64,000 bases of DNA from Streptomyces albofaciens JCM 4342 (GTDB lineage: Bacteria > Actinomycetota > Actinomycetes > Streptomycetales > Streptomycetaceae): the NCBI RefSeq assembly GCF_008634025.1, contig NZ_PDCM01000001.1, positions 1,726,001 to 1,790,000 on the forward strand, read 5' to 3'. The notes beneath the pieces were generated by a model. It searched no databases. It was not told the DNA's origin and was given only the letters and a program-made list of their open reading frames with translations. Below, in pieces: positions 45,201 through 54,596 of this stretch. The position numbers were made by a program, and so were the translations under genes. Numbering within the stretch: the first letter of the stretch is position 1; each line of letters opens with the position of its first letter.

Positions 45201-46248
45201 CTCCGAGCCGTGTGTGCACTGCAACGGCCGCGGCGTCATCGTCCACATGGACCAGCCGTCCTCGGCCGGTGGCGGCGGTGGCGGCAAGCGCAAGAAGAAG
45301 GGCAAGTCGGGCGCGTCCGGCCAGGACCACCAGCACCACGACCACCAGCACCAGGACGAGCAGCCCGAGGCGGAGACCGCGCGGGCCGACGAGCACCCGG
45401 AGCTGGAGCCGGTCGCGGTGACCGAGGCGGAGCTGAGCCCCGCGGTGGACGGTGCCGACGAGTGGTTCGGCAGCCCGGCCGAGGCCGAGGCGGCGGCCGG
45501 TGTCCGCGGCCGGGGCCGCCGTCGCGCGAGCCGCAAGGTGACCGCTCCGGCGGGCGCGCCCAAGGCGTCCGAGGCGGCCGCGATCGTGGTGGAGACCGAG
45601 CCCGCCCCGGCCCCGGCCCCCGAGCCGGAGCCCGTCGCGGAGGCGCCCGCCGCGGAGCCCGCGCCGGCCAGGCCGCGCCGCCGGGCCACCCGTAAGGCGT
45701 CCGCTCCGGCGGGCCCGCCGAAGTCCGCCGAGACCGCCGAGGACGCGGTGCAGGTCGCCGAGGCGAGCGCCCCGGCGGCCGAGGCCGCGCCCGAGCCGGT
45801 CGCGGAGCCGGTGGCCGAGCCGGTCGCCGAGGCTGCCGCCGACAGCGCCGTACGTACGGACGAGGCCGTGAGCCCGGACGTGGCGGCGCCCGCCGAGGAG
45901 GCCCCTGAGGAGGCCGCCGAGGAGGCGCCCGCCAAGAAGACCGCGGCGAAGAAGACGGCCGCCAAGAAGGCCCCCGCCAAGAAGACGGCGGCCAAGAAGG
46001 CGACCACGGCCAAGAAGGCGGCGGCGAAGAAGACCACCACCGCCAAGACCACCACCGCCAAGGCCACCACCGCCAAGACCGCCACGGCCAAGGCCACCAC
46101 CGCCAAGAAGGCCACGGCGAAGAAGGCCGCCACCAAGAAGACGGCCGCGAAGAAGACCACGACGAAGAAGGCGGCGGCCAAGAAGACCGCTGCCGCCGAG
46201 CAGGCCCCGGCCGCGTCGGTGTCGGCTTCGGCTTCGGCGGAGGACTGA
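42208..46248 (+). CDS. rne: ribonuclease E/G family endoribonuclease with long extensions
   Basis: A 1346-residue RNase E/G. The catalytic core (about residues 600-1010) has the S1 domain ([20 protein letters not shown], about 638), the RNase H-like and DNase I-like parts with DFIDM (about 945) and [10 protein letters not shown], and the Zn-link CVHCNG (about 1001). Residues 1-590 are a disordered, Ala/Glu-rich extension containing repeated basic motifs of the type [15 protein letters not shown] (four copies) and RRRRRR clusters; two more copies follow the core, and the last 90 residues are a Lys/Ala/Thr-rich histone H1-like tail. In Streptomyces the disordered parts of this enzyme bind PNPase and RNA. 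ATG 42208 follows GGGAGAA. A terminator follows. Confidence 0.95.
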   Translation: MLEPIEPNESSGPTEQLSEGSTPSDTLPPRRRRRAASRPAGPPTAASTPAEAPVTAESTTVASPAQDDTSTASTVVSGDDAKPARTRRRATRKATAPAGSPQVGEAVESAPEAPAAQPEQPAAEDEAPRARPRRRATRRASAPAGPPAAEAAEATAAPQAAESAAPQADEDTAPAAEQQAAEDSKPARTRRRATRKATAPAGSPQSSAESQSAEPLSADAEAQAEDEEEAEETAEAPAAAPAEAPAAEDSKPARTRRRATRKATAPAGSPQPAEAVESAPAAAEPAAAETPAAEQAAAPAEAPRRRSRRRAERASEAPAAQQEQPAAEAPRAEAEAAPEQPARGSRRRERRAPTAVFQAPVFTEPMFQTPETAAAAAAAAAEQVESAAEEEEQPAAGSRRRRRRGGAAAEAEQQAVEQAPVQDTRDIDGAEAEDDTDDEQAEAGQGDEESGDRPSRRRRRGGRRRRRGEAADGDGEQADEGRQADAGQAAAEEEPAEQAEPAAEEDEQPAAGSSSSRRRRRRRRRSGDLGEAETTHGDDPERTVVKVREPRKKDEPSDEVQSIKGSTRLEAKKQRRREGREQGRRRVPIITEAEFLARREAVERVMVVRQSGERTQIGVLEDNVLVEHYVNKEQSTSYVGNVYLGKVQNVLPSMEAAFVDIGKGRNAVLYAGEVNFEALGMANGPRRIETALKSGQSVLVQVTKDPIGHKGARLTSQVSLPGRYLVYVPEGSMTGISRKLPDTERARLKQILKKIVPEDAGVIVRTAAEGASEDELRRDVERLQAQWEDIQKKAKAGSTSSPSLLYGEPDMTVRVVRDIFNEDFSKVIVSGDDAWQTIHGYVEHVAPDLVDRLQKWTSDVDVFATYRIDEQLMKALDRKVWLPSGGSLVIDKTEAMVVIDVNTGKFTGQGGNLEETVTRNNLEAAEEIVRQLRLRDLGGIVVIDFIDMVLESNRDLVLRRMLECLGRDRTKHQVAEVTSLGLVQMTRKRVGQGLLESFSEPCVHCNGRGVIVHMDQPSSAGGGGGGKRKKKGKSGASGQDHQHHDHQHQDEQPEAETARADEHPELEPVAVTEAELSPAVDGADEWFGSPAEAEAAAGVRGRGRRRASRKVTAPAGAPKASEAAAIVVETEPAPAPAPEPEPVAEAPAAEPAPARPRRRATRKASAPAGPPKSAETAEDAVQVAEASAPAAEAAPEPVAEPVAEPVAEAAADSAVRTDEAVSPDVAAPAEEAPEEAAEEAPAKKTAAKKTAAKKAPAKKTAAKKATTAKKAAAKKTTTAKTTTAKATTAKTATAKATTAKKATAKKAATKKTAAKKTTTKKAAAKKTAAAEQAPAASVSASASAED

Positions 46249-46253
46249 GCAGG

Positions 46254-46286
46254 ACCGGCCCCGGGCCGTACGCGCCCGGGGCCGGT
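46254..46286 (+). terminator. intrinsic terminator of rne
   Basis: A 13-bp perfect stem (ACCGGCCCCGGGC and complement) around a 7-nt loop, 6 bp after the rne stop. Confidence 0.8.
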
Positions 46287-46471
46287 TTGACCCCCCGGTC
46301 GGGGTTCCGTAACCTTGACCGTCGGCGTCTGTAGTACGCCGAACCCCTGAGCACACACCTCCCGGCTCGCCGGGGGAGGCCGCTCGTCCGATCCGGATTC
46401 CACGGGATCGTCACGAACCCGTGAGAGCGGCTGGCATCAGTGGGCCCGTATCGAGTGAGAGAGAGTTCCGC
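46287..46471 (+). promoter_or_regulatory. rplU promoter and structured leader
   Basis: After the rne terminator, TTGACC (46315-46320) and TAGTAC (46332-46337) are promoter-like, although the 11-bp spacing is too short for a standard promoter. The leader of over 100 nt contains hairpins such as CCTCCCGG...CCGGGGGAGG (46357-46380) and may be a ribosomal-protein autoregulatory leader. Confidence 0.4.
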
Positions 46472-46792
46472 GTGTACGCCATCGTGCGCACCGGCGCCCG
46501 CCAGCAGAAGGTTGCTGTCGGCGACGTCATCGAAGTTGACCGCATCTCCGACAGCAAGGCGGGCGACACCGTCGAGCTCTCGACGCTGCTCGTCGTGGAC
46601 GGCGAGTCGGTCACCAGCGACCCGTGGGTGCTGGCCGGCGTGAAGGTCCAGGCCGAGGTCGTGGACCACCACAAGGGCGACAAGATCCGCATCCAGAAGT
46701 ACAAGAACAAGACCGGTTACAAGAAGCGGATCGGCCACCGCCAGCTGCACACCGCGCTGAAGATTACCGGCATCGACGCTCCGGCGAAGTAA
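46472..46792 (+). CDS. rplU: 50S ribosomal protein L21
   Basis: bL21, 106 residues, starting [20 protein letters not shown] at GTG 46472, which is the conserved N-terminus; longer upstream frames are not conserved. The C-terminus has the typical [21 protein letters not shown] segment. Weak purine-rich ribosome-binding site (GAGAGAG). Followed after 14 bp by rpmA with which it is co-transcribed. Confidence 0.97.
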   Translation: MYAIVRTGARQQKVAVGDVIEVDRISDSKAGDTVELSTLLVVDGESVTSDPWVLAGVKVQAEVVDHHKGDKIRIQKYKNKTGYKKRIGHRQLHTALKITGIDAPAK

Positions 46793-46806
46793 GGGACTGA
46801 GGAGAC

Positions 46807-47064
46807 ATGGCACACAAGAAGGGCGCATCGTCCACTCGGAACGGTCGCGACTCCAATGCTCAGCGGCTCGGCGTGAAGCGCTTCGGCGGTCAGACCGTCC
46901 TCGCCGGTGAGATCCTGGTCCGCCAGCGCGGCACCCACTTCCACCCGGGCACGGGCGTCGGCCGCGGCGGCGACGACACCCTGTTCGCCCTGGCCGAGGG
47001 TGCGGTGCAGTTCGGCACCCACCGTGGCCGCAAGGTCGTGAACATCGTCCCGATCGCCGAGTGA
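46807..47064 (+). CDS. rpmA: 50S ribosomal protein L27
   Basis: bL27, 85 residues, beginning [20 protein letters not shown], with the conserved [10 protein letters not shown] and [11 protein letters not shown] segments. No cleavable N-terminal extension as in Firmicutes. GAGGAG precedes the ATG. Confidence 0.98.
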   Translation: MAHKKGASSTRNGRDSNAQRLGVKRFGGQTVLAGEILVRQRGTHFHPGTGVGRGGDDTLFALAEGAVQFGTHRGRKVVNIVPIAE

Positions 47065-47108
47065 CCCACCACTTCGGCATCGGGCGATAGCTCAGCAGCA
47101 CCACTCCG

Positions 47109-47157
47109 AGGGCGGACCGCCTTACCCCGCAGCAGCGCGGGAAGGCCGGTCCGCCCT
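47109..47157 (+). terminator. large hairpin between rpmA and obg
   Basis: AGGGCGGACCGCCTT pairs with AAGGCCGGTCCGCCCT (one bulge), with an inner CCCCGC/GCGGG stem. It probably reduces read-through from the ribosomal genes into obg. Confidence 0.65.
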
Positions 47158-47205
47158 TGGCGTGTTAGTACAGAGACATTCCCGTCGTACCTGGAGGCAC
47201 GCACC

Positions 47206-48642
47206 ATGACCACCTTCGTGGACCGCGTCGAGCTGCACGTCGCCGCGGGTAACGGAGGCCACGGCGTGGCCTCCGTGATGCGCGAGAAGTTCAAGCCGCT
47301 CGGCGGCCCCGACGGCGGCAACGGCGGCCGCGGCGGCGACGTGATCCTGGTCGTCGACCAGGACGTCACCACGCTCCTCGACTACCACCACCACCCGCAC
47401 CGCAAGGCCTCCAACGGCCAGCCCGGCGCCGGTGACCACCGCAACGGCAAGAACGGCCAGGACCTGGTCCTGCCCGTCCCGGACGGCACCGTCGTCCTCG
47501 ACAAGAAGGGCAATGTGCTCGCCGACATGGTCGGCCAGGGCACCACCTTCATCGCCGGACAGGGCGGCCGCGGCGGCCTCGGCAACGCCGCGCTGGCCTC
47601 CGCCCGCCGCAAGGCGCCCGGCTTCGCGCTGCTCGGCGAGCCCGGCGAGGCGCGCGACATCGTGCTGGAGCTCAAGACCGTCGCGGACGTCGCGCTGGTC
47701 GGCTACCCGAGCGCCGGCAAGTCCTCGCTGATCTCGGTGCTCTCGGCCGCCAAGCCGAAGATCGCCGACTACCCGTTCACCACCCTGGTGCCCAACCTCG
47801 GCGTGGTCACGGCCGGCTCCACCGTCTACACCATCGCGGACGTACCCGGCCTGATCCCCGGCGCCAGCCAGGGCAAGGGCCTGGGCCTGGAGTTCCTGCG
47901 GCACGTCGAGCGCTGCGAGGTGCTGGTGCACGTACTGGACACCGCCACCCTGGAGTCCGACCGCGACCCGGTCTCCGACCTGGACGTCATCGAGGCGGAG
48001 CTGGCGCAGTACGGCGGCCTGGACAACCGGCCGCGGGTGGTCGTCCTCAACAAAATCGACATTCCGGACGGGCAGGACCTCGCCGACATGATCCGCCCGG
48101 ACCTGGAGGAGCGCGGCTACCGCGTGTTCGAGGTCTCGGCCGTCGCGCGCACCGGCCTGAAGGAGCTGTCGTACGCGCTGGCCGGCATCGTCGCCGAGGC
48201 CCGCGCCGCCAAGCCCGCCCAGGAGGCCACCCGTATCGTCATCCGCCCGAAGGCCGTGGACGACGCGGGCTTCACGGTCACGCCGGAGGGCGAGGGCTTC
48301 TTCCGCGTACGGGGCGAGAAGCCGGAGCGCTGGGTCCGCCAGACCGACTTCAACAACGACGAGGCCGTCGGCTACCTCGCCGACCGCCTCAACCGCCTCG
48401 GCGTCGAGGACGAGCTGCGCAAGGTCGGCGCGCACGCCGGCGACGGCATCGCGATCGGCCCCGAGGACAACGCGGTCGTCTTCGACTGGGAGCCGATGAT
48501 GGCGGCGGGCGCCGAGATGCTCGGCCGCCGTGGCGAGGACCACCGCATGGAGGCGCCGCGCCCGGCGGTGCAGCGCCGCCGCGACCGCGAGGCGGCGCGG
48601 GACGAGGCCGAGCAGGAGTACGAGGGCTTCCAGCCCTTCTGA
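47206..48642 (+). CDS. obg: GTPase Obg/CgtA
   Basis: Ribosome-associated GTPase of 478 residues. The N-terminal Obg fold (1-158) is glycine-rich ([19 protein letters not shown]); the G domain (about 160-330) has [12 protein letters not shown] (G1), DYPFTTL (G2), [12 protein letters not shown] (G3) and NKIDIPDG (G4); the C-terminal OCT domain (about 350-430) has [20 protein letters not shown]. In Streptomyces Obg levels govern the onset of aerial growth. ATG with CTGGAGGCA upstream. Confidence 0.97.
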   Translation: MTTFVDRVELHVAAGNGGHGVASVMREKFKPLGGPDGGNGGRGGDVILVVDQDVTTLLDYHHHPHRKASNGQPGAGDHRNGKNGQDLVLPVPDGTVVLDKKGNVLADMVGQGTTFIAGQGGRGGLGNAALASARRKAPGFALLGEPGEARDIVLELKTVADVALVGYPSAGKSSLISVLSAAKPKIADYPFTTLVPNLGVVTAGSTVYTIADVPGLIPGASQGKGLGLEFLRHVERCEVLVHVLDTATLESDRDPVSDLDVIEAELAQYGGLDNRPRVVVLNKIDIPDGQDLADMIRPDLEERGYRVFEVSAVARTGLKELSYALAGIVAEARAAKPAQEATRIVIRPKAVDDAGFTVTPEGEGFFRVRGEKPERWVRQTDFNNDEAVGYLADRLNRLGVEDELRKVGAHAGDGIAIGPEDNAVVFDWEPMMAAGAEMLGRRGEDHRMEAPRPAVQRRRDREAARDEAEQEYEGFQPF

Positions 48643-48787
48643 CGGCCGGACCCGCGCCCACGGGGCAACGGGGAGGCTCCCGGGAGCACGGGGGCCTTCC
48701 GCCCGTAGAGTGCGGTGGTACGCGGAGCGCCGCGCACGGAAACCTCCGTACGCGGCGGTGTGGGACAGACGAGCACAGGGGCAGGCA

Positions 48788-49906
48788 GTGGCAGGCGCAA
48801 GGCAGGACGTGACGGACGCCCGCAGGATCGTGGTCAAGGTCGGCTCGTCCTCGCTGACCACGGCGAGCGGCGGCCTGGACGCCGACCGGGTGGACGCGCT
48901 GGTGGACGTGCTGGCCAAGCACCAGGACAAGGAGATCGTGCTGGTCTCCTCCGGCGCCATCGCGGCCGGCCTGGCGCCGCTGGGCCTGGACCGGCGGCCC
49001 CGCGACCTGGCCCGGCAGCAGGCCGCCGCCAGCGTCGGCCAGGGCTTGCTGGTCGCCCGCTACACCGCCTCTTTCGCGCGTTACGGACGCCGTGTCGGCC
49101 AGGTCCTGCTCACCTCCGACGACACCAGCCGCCGCGCCCACTACCGCAACGCCTTCCGCACGCTGGACCAGCTGCTGGCGATGGGCGCCGTGCCGATCGT
49201 CAACGAGAACGACACCGTCGCCACCGACGAGATCCGCTTCGGCGACAACGACCGGCTGGCCGCCCTGGTCGCCCACCTCGTACGGGCCGACCTGCTCGTC
49301 CTGCTCTCGGACGTGGACGGGCTCTACGACGGCGACCCGGCCACCCCCGGCACCTCCCGGATAGCGGAGGTACGCGGCCCGGCCGACCTGGAGGGCATCT
49401 CGATCGGCAGCGCGGGCCGGGCCGGCGTCGGCACCGGCGGCATGGTGACCAAGGTCGAGGCGGCCCGGATCGCCGCCGCGGCCGGCATCCCGGTCGTGCT
49501 GACCTCCGCCGTACACGCCGCCGAAGCCCTGTCCGGCGGCCCCACCGGCACCCACTTCCTGCGCACCGGCCGCCGCTCCGCCGACCGGCTGCTGTGGCTG
49601 GCGCACGCCTCCACCCCGCGCGGCGCGCTGGTGCTGGACGACGGGGCCGTCGAGGCCGTGGTCGAGCGGCACTCCTCGCTGCTGCCGGCCGGTATCGCCT
49701 CGGTGGAGGGCGAGTTCAGCGCCGGCGACCCGGTCGAACTGCGCGACACCACGGGCCGCGCCGTCGCCCGCGGCCTGGTCAGCTTCGACGCCCGGGAGAT
49801 CCCCCGGCTGATCGGCCGCTCCACCCGCGACCTCGCCCGCGAACTCGGGCCCGCGTACGAACGCGAGGTCGTGCACCGCGACGATCTGGTCGTACTGGAC
49901 CACTGA
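48788..49906 (+). CDS. proB: glutamate 5-kinase
   Basis: First enzyme of proline synthesis, 372 residues: an amino-acid kinase domain (1-260) with VVKVGSSSLTT, LVSSGAIAAG, PIVNENDTVATDEIRFGDND and GTGGMVTKV, and a C-terminal PUA domain (about 275-372). GTG 48788 (VAGARQDVTDARRIVV) is chosen; longer frames run antisense into obg. A TAGAGT hexamer about 80 bp upstream may be its -10 box. proA follows after one small gene. Confidence 0.96.
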   Translation: MAGARQDVTDARRIVVKVGSSSLTTASGGLDADRVDALVDVLAKHQDKEIVLVSSGAIAAGLAPLGLDRRPRDLARQQAAASVGQGLLVARYTASFARYGRRVGQVLLTSDDTSRRAHYRNAFRTLDQLLAMGAVPIVNENDTVATDEIRFGDNDRLAALVAHLVRADLLVLLSDVDGLYDGDPATPGTSRIAEVRGPADLEGISIGSAGRAGVGTGGMVTKVEAARIAAAAGIPVVLTSAVHAAEALSGGPTGTHFLRTGRRSADRLLWLAHASTPRGALVLDDGAVEAVVERHSSLLPAGIASVEGEFSAGDPVELRDTTGRAVARGLVSFDAREIPRLIGRSTRDLARELGPAYEREVVHRDDLVVLDH

Positions 49907-49981
49907 CACCTGTCACGAGGGAGGGCGAACCGACCGGGATCGGTCCAAAGACCAGCCTTTCCACGGAGACCTTCTCGAAAA

Positions 49982-50005
49982 AGCCCCCGCGACGGGCCGC
50001 GGGCT
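49982..50005 (+). terminator. candidate hairpin after proB
   Basis: AGCCC...CGC pairs imperfectly with GCG...GGGCT. The rest of the 348-bp gap before the next gene is GC-rich and holds nothing else I can recognise. Confidence 0.4.
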
Positions 50006-50254
50006 GGTCAACTTTGTTGCGGGGACGCGTCAGGGGAGCGCCGTCCCGCGCGCGAGCGCGCGCTACGTCACAAGCAGTGCCGGACCACTGCCGAGGAACC
50101 GCCCGCGAACGGGGCCCGGAGCAGCGCGACGCGCGGTGCCCCGGGGCGTCCCGGCGCGCAGGCGCGTCCCGCGGCGGCCGGCAACGGCGAAGAGGACCGC
50201 ATCGATCGGCTCCGCGCGGACGAGCGGAGCGCTACGCACAACAGGAGGCCGCCG

Positions 50255-50749
50255 GTGAGACGAGGGCGCCCAGGGGCACTGCCCCGAGGGACGGCGGAAC
50301 GCGCACTGACCAGCGTCCGGGCCGCCGGTCCGGCCGGCGCGGCGGACGACGACCGGGCCGGGCCGGGGCCGGCGGCGCACGGGCGGCCGGCGGGCGAGCG
50401 GCGCGAGGCGTCCCGGCTGTGGCACGTCACCCTCAGCGTCTCGGGGGCCGAGGCCCCCGTACAGGAGGTCCGGCGGGCCCTCGAACAGCTCGCACACGAC
50501 CACCCCTTCCTGCTGACCAGCCGCTACGCCGGCGACCACGCCGAGATCCGCTACTGGGAAGAGGCCCGCGACCTGCACGACGCGGCGGCGGTCGCGCTGC
50601 GCCTGTGGGGCGAGCACCGCTCCTCGGCCGGGCTGCCGCCGTGGGAGATCGTGGGCCTGGAGGTCATCGACCGGGAGACGTACCACCAGCGGGTCGCGGA
50701 GGGTTACGGGCCGCCGCCTGCCGCTCGGATGGGGGTGCACCCGTACTGA
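50255..50749 (+). CDS. hypothetical protein between proB and proA
   Basis: A 164-residue protein. The first 52 residues are Arg/Gly/Ala-rich and probably disordered; residues 53-150 form a compact alpha/beta domain (LWHVTLSVSGAEAPVQEVRR ... RYWEEARDLHDAAAVALRLW ... WEIVGLEVIDRETYHQRV). This looks like a small conserved Streptomyces family; no function is known to me. GTG 50255 has AGGAGG 6 nt upstream. Its position between proB and proA may mean only a conserved neighbourhood. Confidence 0.78.
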   Translation: MRRGRPGALPRGTAERALTSVRAAGPAGAADDDRAGPGPAAHGRPAGERREASRLWHVTLSVSGAEAPVQEVRRALEQLAHDHPFLLTSRYAGDHAEIRYWEEARDLHDAAAVALRLWGEHRSSAGLPPWEIVGLEVIDRETYHQRVAEGYGPPPAARMGVHPY

Positions 50750-50823
50750 GGCTCGGACGGAGGTGCGTCCGTACGGGCGGGATCGGCGGGCGGGGTCGCG
50801 TTCTGAGGGGCGGTGTGTGACGG

Positions 50824-51050
50824 GGCTGGTGGACGGCGGTGTCGTGTGGGGTGGGGTGGGCCCTGGTGGACCGGGGTGTCGTGTGGGGTGGGCCTCGGTA
50901 GTCGGAGGTGCCCTGTGGCACGGACCCGGTGGACCGCAGTGTCGTGCGGGACGGACCCCGGCAGAGCGCGGTGCCCTGCGGCACAGCCCCCGGTGGACCG
51001 CGGTGTTCTGCGGAACTGACCCCGCCGGACCGCGGCGTCTCGGTCACTGG
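50824..51050. repeat. degenerate tandem repeat, about 7 copies of about 32 bp
   Basis: Units of the form CCCGGTGGACCGCGGTGTC followed by a TGCGG-type spacer recur every 31-36 bp upstream of proA. Copies are 70-90 % alike by eye. All forward frames stay partly open because of the repeats; I regard the region as non-coding. Confidence 0.65.
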
Positions 51051-51080
51051 AACGCGGCGGGTCCCGGTCCGCCGCCCGGC

Positions 51081-51086
51081 TAGGCT
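51081..51086 (+). promoter_or_regulatory. -10 box of proA, leaderless arrangement
   Basis: TAGGCT ends 7 nt before ATG 51094. Confidence 0.5.
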
Positions 51087-51093
51087 TTCCGCC

Positions 51094-52362
51094 ATGACCA
51101 GCGAATCAGCGCACTCCACACCCGTCATCGAGACCGCCCGGCGCGCCAAGGAAGCGGCGGCCGTCCTGGCGCCGCAGCCGCGCACCGCGCGCGACGGCGC
51201 GCTGCTCGCCATCGCCGACGCCCTGGTGGCCCGTACGGAGGAGATCGTCGCCGCCAACGCCGGGGACGTCGCCAAGGCACGGGCCGCGGACACCGGCGAG
51301 TCCCTCGTGGACCGGCTCACCCTGACCCCGGAGCGGGTCACCGCGATGGCCGCCGATGTCCGGGACGTGGTGGCGCTGCCCGACCCGGTGGGCGAGGTGG
51401 TGCGCGGCTCCACGCTGCCCAACGGCCTCGACCTGCGGCAGGTCCGCGTCCCGCTGGGCGTCGTCGGGATCATCTACGAGGCCCGCCCGAACGTGACCGT
51501 GGACGCCGCCGCGCTCTGCCTGAAGTCGGGCAACGCGGTGCTGCTGCGCGGCTCGTCCTCCGCCTACGCCACGAACAGCGTCCTCGTCGAGGTGCTGCGG
51601 GACGCGGTCGCGAGCGTCGGCCTGCCCGCCGACGCCGTACAGCTCGTGCCGGGCGAGAGCCGGGACTCGGTGCGGGAGCTGATGCGGGCGCGCGGCCTGG
51701 TCGACGTGCTGATCCCGCGCGGCGGCGCCTCGCTGATCCGTACGGTCGTGGAGGAGTCCACCGTCCCGGTGATCGAGACCGGCACCGGAAACTGCCATGT
51801 CTACGTGGACGAGCACGCCGACATCGACATGGCCCTGGACATCCTGATCAACTCCAAGGCGCAGCGGCCGAGCGTGTGCAACGCCGCCGAAACGGTTCTG
51901 GTGCACGCCGGCATCGCCGAGACGTTCCTGCCGCGGGCGCTGGAGGCGCTGACCCAGGCCGGGGTGGTCGTGCACGGCGACACGGCCTGGCAGCAGGCCG
52001 GTCCCGGCCTGGTGGCGCCCGCCACGGACGAGGACTGGGCGGCCGAGTACCTCTCGTACGACATCGCCGCGGCCGTCGTGCAGGACCTGGACGCCGCGGT
52101 GGCGCACATCCGCCGCTGGTCCTCCGGCCACACCGAGGCGATCGTGACCACCTCGCAGGCGGCGGCCCGCCGCTTCACCCAGCTCGTGGACTCCACGACG
52201 GTCGCGGTGAACGCCTCCACGCGCTTCACCGACGGCAGCCAGTTCGGCTTCGGCGCCGAGATCGGCATCTCGACGCAGAAGCTGCACGCCCGCGGCCCGA
52301 TGGGGCTGCCGGAGCTGACCTCGACGAAGTACGTGGTCACGGGGGACGGCCACACGCGCTGA
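51094..52362 (+). CDS. proA: gamma-glutamyl phosphate reductase
   Basis: Second enzyme of proline synthesis, 422 residues, reducing glutamyl phosphate to the semialdehyde with NADPH. Aldehyde-dehydrogenase fold with [44 protein letters not shown], the catalytic cysteine in [12 protein letters not shown] and [20 protein letters not shown]. Length is standard. No ribosome-binding site; a leaderless start is likely. Confidence 0.97.
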   Translation: MTSESAHSTPVIETARRAKEAAAVLAPQPRTARDGALLAIADALVARTEEIVAANAGDVAKARAADTGESLVDRLTLTPERVTAMAADVRDVVALPDPVGEVVRGSTLPNGLDLRQVRVPLGVVGIIYEARPNVTVDAAALCLKSGNAVLLRGSSSAYATNSVLVEVLRDAVASVGLPADAVQLVPGESRDSVRELMRARGLVDVLIPRGGASLIRTVVEESTVPVIETGTGNCHVYVDEHADIDMALDILINSKAQRPSVCNAAETVLVHAGIAETFLPRALEALTQAGVVVHGDTAWQQAGPGLVAPATDEDWAAEYLSYDIAAAVVQDLDAAVAHIRRWSSGHTEAIVTTSQAAARRFTQLVDSTTVAVNASTRFTDGSQFGFGAEIGISTQKLHARGPMGLPELTSTKYVVTGDGHTR

Positions 52363-52466
52363 CCGGACGGGCGGGGAGCGCCGCACACTCCGGCGGTACG
52401 GGCGGGCGGCACACCGGTGCGCGCGGAATTCCCGTATCTCCCCGCCCACGACCGGCCGCCCGGGGC

Positions 52467-52472
52467 TAGTCT
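52467..52472 (+). promoter_or_regulatory. -10 box of the 52479 gene, leaderless arrangement
   Basis: TAGTCT ends 6 nt before GTG 52479. Confidence 0.45.
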
Positions 52473-52478
52473 GGACGG

Positions 52479-53108
52479 GTGCCGGACGACGTGGGGGGCA
52501 AGCCGTTCCCGGACGGCGAGGAGCCCGACGAGCACCGCCATCCGAGCCACGGGGCAGCGGACGAGGAGTTCGCCTCCGTGGTCCTCGACGAGGACTTCGT
52601 GCGGTCCGCGCGCTTCCACGAACCCACCGCGGTCGAACGGATGCTGGCCGCCGCCCGGGCCCGCGCCGAGGCCGACGCGGCCCGCGCCCGCCCGGGCTTC
52701 GGCACCGACCCGGACGCCGACGGTCCGGACGGCCGGCCCCGTGGCTCCGGCCGCCGACACGGCCGCGGCTCCGCCGACGCCGGTGCGGCCGCCGACCCGG
52801 ACGCGTACGGCCCCTATGGCCCGTACGGCCCTTACGGTGGTGCCCTGCGCCCGTACCGCTCCAGCGTCCGCTGGCACCGACCGGTGGCCTGGGTGCTCGC
52901 CGTGATCATGGGGATCGGGCTGGTCGCGCTGGCCTTCTCCGCGGTCTACCGGGGCGCCTCCGGGGGGCGCACCCAGAACCCGACACCACCGCCCGCGACC
53001 AGCGGCGTGGACGGCCCGCCGGCCGTCCGCCCCAGCGTCCTGCCCTCGGCGTCCGCCTCGGCCGCCTCCGAGGCGCCGCCCGTACCGGCCACGCCGCGCG
53101 CTCACTGA
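52479..53108 (+). CDS. single-pass membrane protein with shared N-terminal motif
   Basis: A 209-residue protein. Residues 1-130 are cytoplasmic and mostly disordered, containing a conserved patch EEFASVVLDEDFVRSARFHE (about 28-47), a Tyr/Gly/Pro repeat (YGPYGPYGPYGG), then one membrane helix (about 138-159) and a short Pro/Ser/Ala-rich exported tail. The patch matches the start of the next gene's product. GTG start without ribosome-binding site. Function unknown. Confidence 0.78.
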   Translation: MPDDVGGKPFPDGEEPDEHRHPSHGAADEEFASVVLDEDFVRSARFHEPTAVERMLAAARARAEADAARARPGFGTDPDADGPDGRPRGSGRRHGRGSADAGAAADPDAYGPYGPYGPYGGALRPYRSSVRWHRPVAWVLAVIMGIGLVALAFSAVYRGASGGRTQNPTPPPATSGVDGPPAVRPSVLPSASASAASEAPPVPATPRAH

Positions 53109-53231
53109 CCGCCCCGGTGCGCCGGACGCCTCCGTCAGGGCGCCCGGCACGCCGCAAGTGGGGGGCGCGGCTCCGTAACGGCCCGCCGAACTTGTCCCGT
53201 ACCAGGGCGTTTACCGGCGGCCCCGCGGACC

Positions 53232-53237
53232 TACTCT
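53232..53237 (+). promoter_or_regulatory. -10 box of the 53244 gene, leaderless arrangement
   Basis: TACTCT ends 6 nt before ATG 53244. Confidence 0.45.
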
Positions 53238-53243
53238 TGTGGT

Positions 53244-54344
53244 ATGGCCGGTGCTGGTGACCCTCCCGAAGGGACCCCCGAGGGCGCCGCGGGAGGCGGA
53301 GAGGACGAATACCGATCCGTCGTCTTCGACGAATCGTTTGTACGGGCTGCACGCCTTCAGGAGTACTCCGCAAGGGAACGCATGGGGGACCACGCACGGG
53401 CCGTACGCACCCGGCACGCCTGGGCCCGGCTGGGCGGCGCCCGGCAGGCCGTCATCCTCGCGCTGCTGATCGTCGTCGCCTTCGGCACCGCGATCTACAT
53501 GGGCATCCGGCATCCGTACCGGCCGCCCGAGCCGATGGCGGCCGAGCCGCTGCGGTCCACGGTCGTGCCGCTGGCGCCGTCCGGCGCCGTGCCGGGCGGG
53601 AAGGCGGCGGACCTCTTCGCGCGCAGCCCGGCGGCGCAGTACCGCGTCGGCGCCGCGGGCGTCAACCTGCCCGCCGTCGGCCGCACCGAGCACTTCTCCG
53701 ACGGCCAGGTCGTCTCCGCCCTGTCCATCGTCAAGGACTATCTCGTGCGCTCCTCGATCGACCCGGCCACCTTGACGGGCGGGTCCGTACGGCCGGTGGG
53801 CCTGCTGCTGAAACCCAGCCAACTCGACCAGTTCGACCGGAGCTTGGCGCATCCGGCCGACGACGGGCGGCACGCGGCCACCGGCTGGCTGACCCGCTTC
53901 GACCCGGACTGGGTGGAGCTGGCGGACCCCAACGTGCGGGTGAGCGGCACCCTTTCGGCCACCGAGGTCAGCGCGGACGCGCTGGAGGTCAGCGCCGACT
54001 TCACCTTCGCCTACGCGGTGCGTCCGGTCACCGCGAAGGGCACGGCGGCCCGGCAGGCCCCCGCCGCCTCGCTGTTCACCGTGCACCGCGATCTGCGCTT
54101 CCGCATCGGGCGCGACGATCTGAACGACCACCGCCTGGAGGTGTTGCAGAGCAGCCTCCAGGCGGGGCCGATGTCCTGCTCCGCCGGCGCGGCGAGCGAA
54201 CTGCGCCCGTTGCTCGCGGGGCAGCGCGCCGCGGACACCGGCCCCGAGGGCACCGATCCGTACGCCCGCGGCCGGGCGAACACGGGGCTGTGCGGAAAGC
54301 TGGCGGCCGGCGCCCAGCCGAGTCCGGGCCCTACGGGCCGCTGA
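53244..54344 (+). CDS. single-pass membrane protein with large exported domain
   Basis: A 366-residue protein: a cytoplasmic N-terminus carrying EDEYRSVVFDESFVRAARLQ (about 15-34, the motif shared with the previous gene) and ARERMGDHARAVRTRHAWAR, one membrane helix (about 70-92) and an extracellular domain of about 260 residues (VSALSIVKDYLVRSSIDPAT ... DPDWVELADPNVRVSG ... TVHRDLRFRIGRDDL) with two cysteines near the end. The exported part looks folded, but no family is recognised. Probably functionally linked to the preceding gene by the shared cytoplasmic motif. The 3' neighbour is convergent across a minisatellite-like array. Confidence 0.82.
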   Translation: MAGAGDPPEGTPEGAAGGGEDEYRSVVFDESFVRAARLQEYSARERMGDHARAVRTRHAWARLGGARQAVILALLIVVAFGTAIYMGIRHPYRPPEPMAAEPLRSTVVPLAPSGAVPGGKAADLFARSPAAQYRVGAAGVNLPAVGRTEHFSDGQVVSALSIVKDYLVRSSIDPATLTGGSVRPVGLLLKPSQLDQFDRSLAHPADDGRHAATGWLTRFDPDWVELADPNVRVSGTLSATEVSADALEVSADFTFAYAVRPVTAKGTAARQAPAASLFTVHRDLRFRIGRDDLNDHRLEVLQSSLQAGPMSCSAGAASELRPLLAGQRAADTGPEGTDPYARGRANTGLCGKLAAGAQPSPGPTGR

Positions 54345-54368
54345 CGGCCGGCCGAGCCCAGGCCCTGC

Positions 54369-54596
54369 GGGCCGTTAGCGCCCACCGAGCCGGGCTTCTT
54401 CGGGCCGTCAGCGCCCAGCAGAGCCAGGCCTCTTCGGGTCGTCGGCGCCCAGCAGAGCCAGGCCTCTTCGGGCCGTCAGCGCCCCGGCCGGGCTCTTGCC
54501 TCCTGGCCGTCGGCGCCCCCGGCCGGGCCCTTGCCTCCCTGGCCGTCGGCGCCCGAGCGGGCCCTCGCCTTCCCCGCCGTTGGTGCTTCCCCGCCG
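54369..54596. repeat. minisatellite-like array, about 34-bp unit, 7 copies or more
   Basis: GGGCCGTCAGCGCCC-type units recur at 54369, 54402, 54436, 54470, 54505 and 54541, then in shortened form up to 54600 and beyond into the 3' end of the M48 gene. The copies at 54402 and 54436 are nearly identical over 34 bp. The array fills the space between two convergent genes. Confidence 0.75.

Noticed and set aside
42076..46356. Long minus-strand frame opposite rne
   Set aside because: Mirror of the Ala/Glu/Arg-rich repeats of RNase E; no independent evidence.
50813..51083. Open frames across the repeat array before proA
   Set aside because: They remain open only because the repeat unit lacks stops; no ribosome-binding site, and amino-acid content (Trp, Cys, Gly) is atypical.
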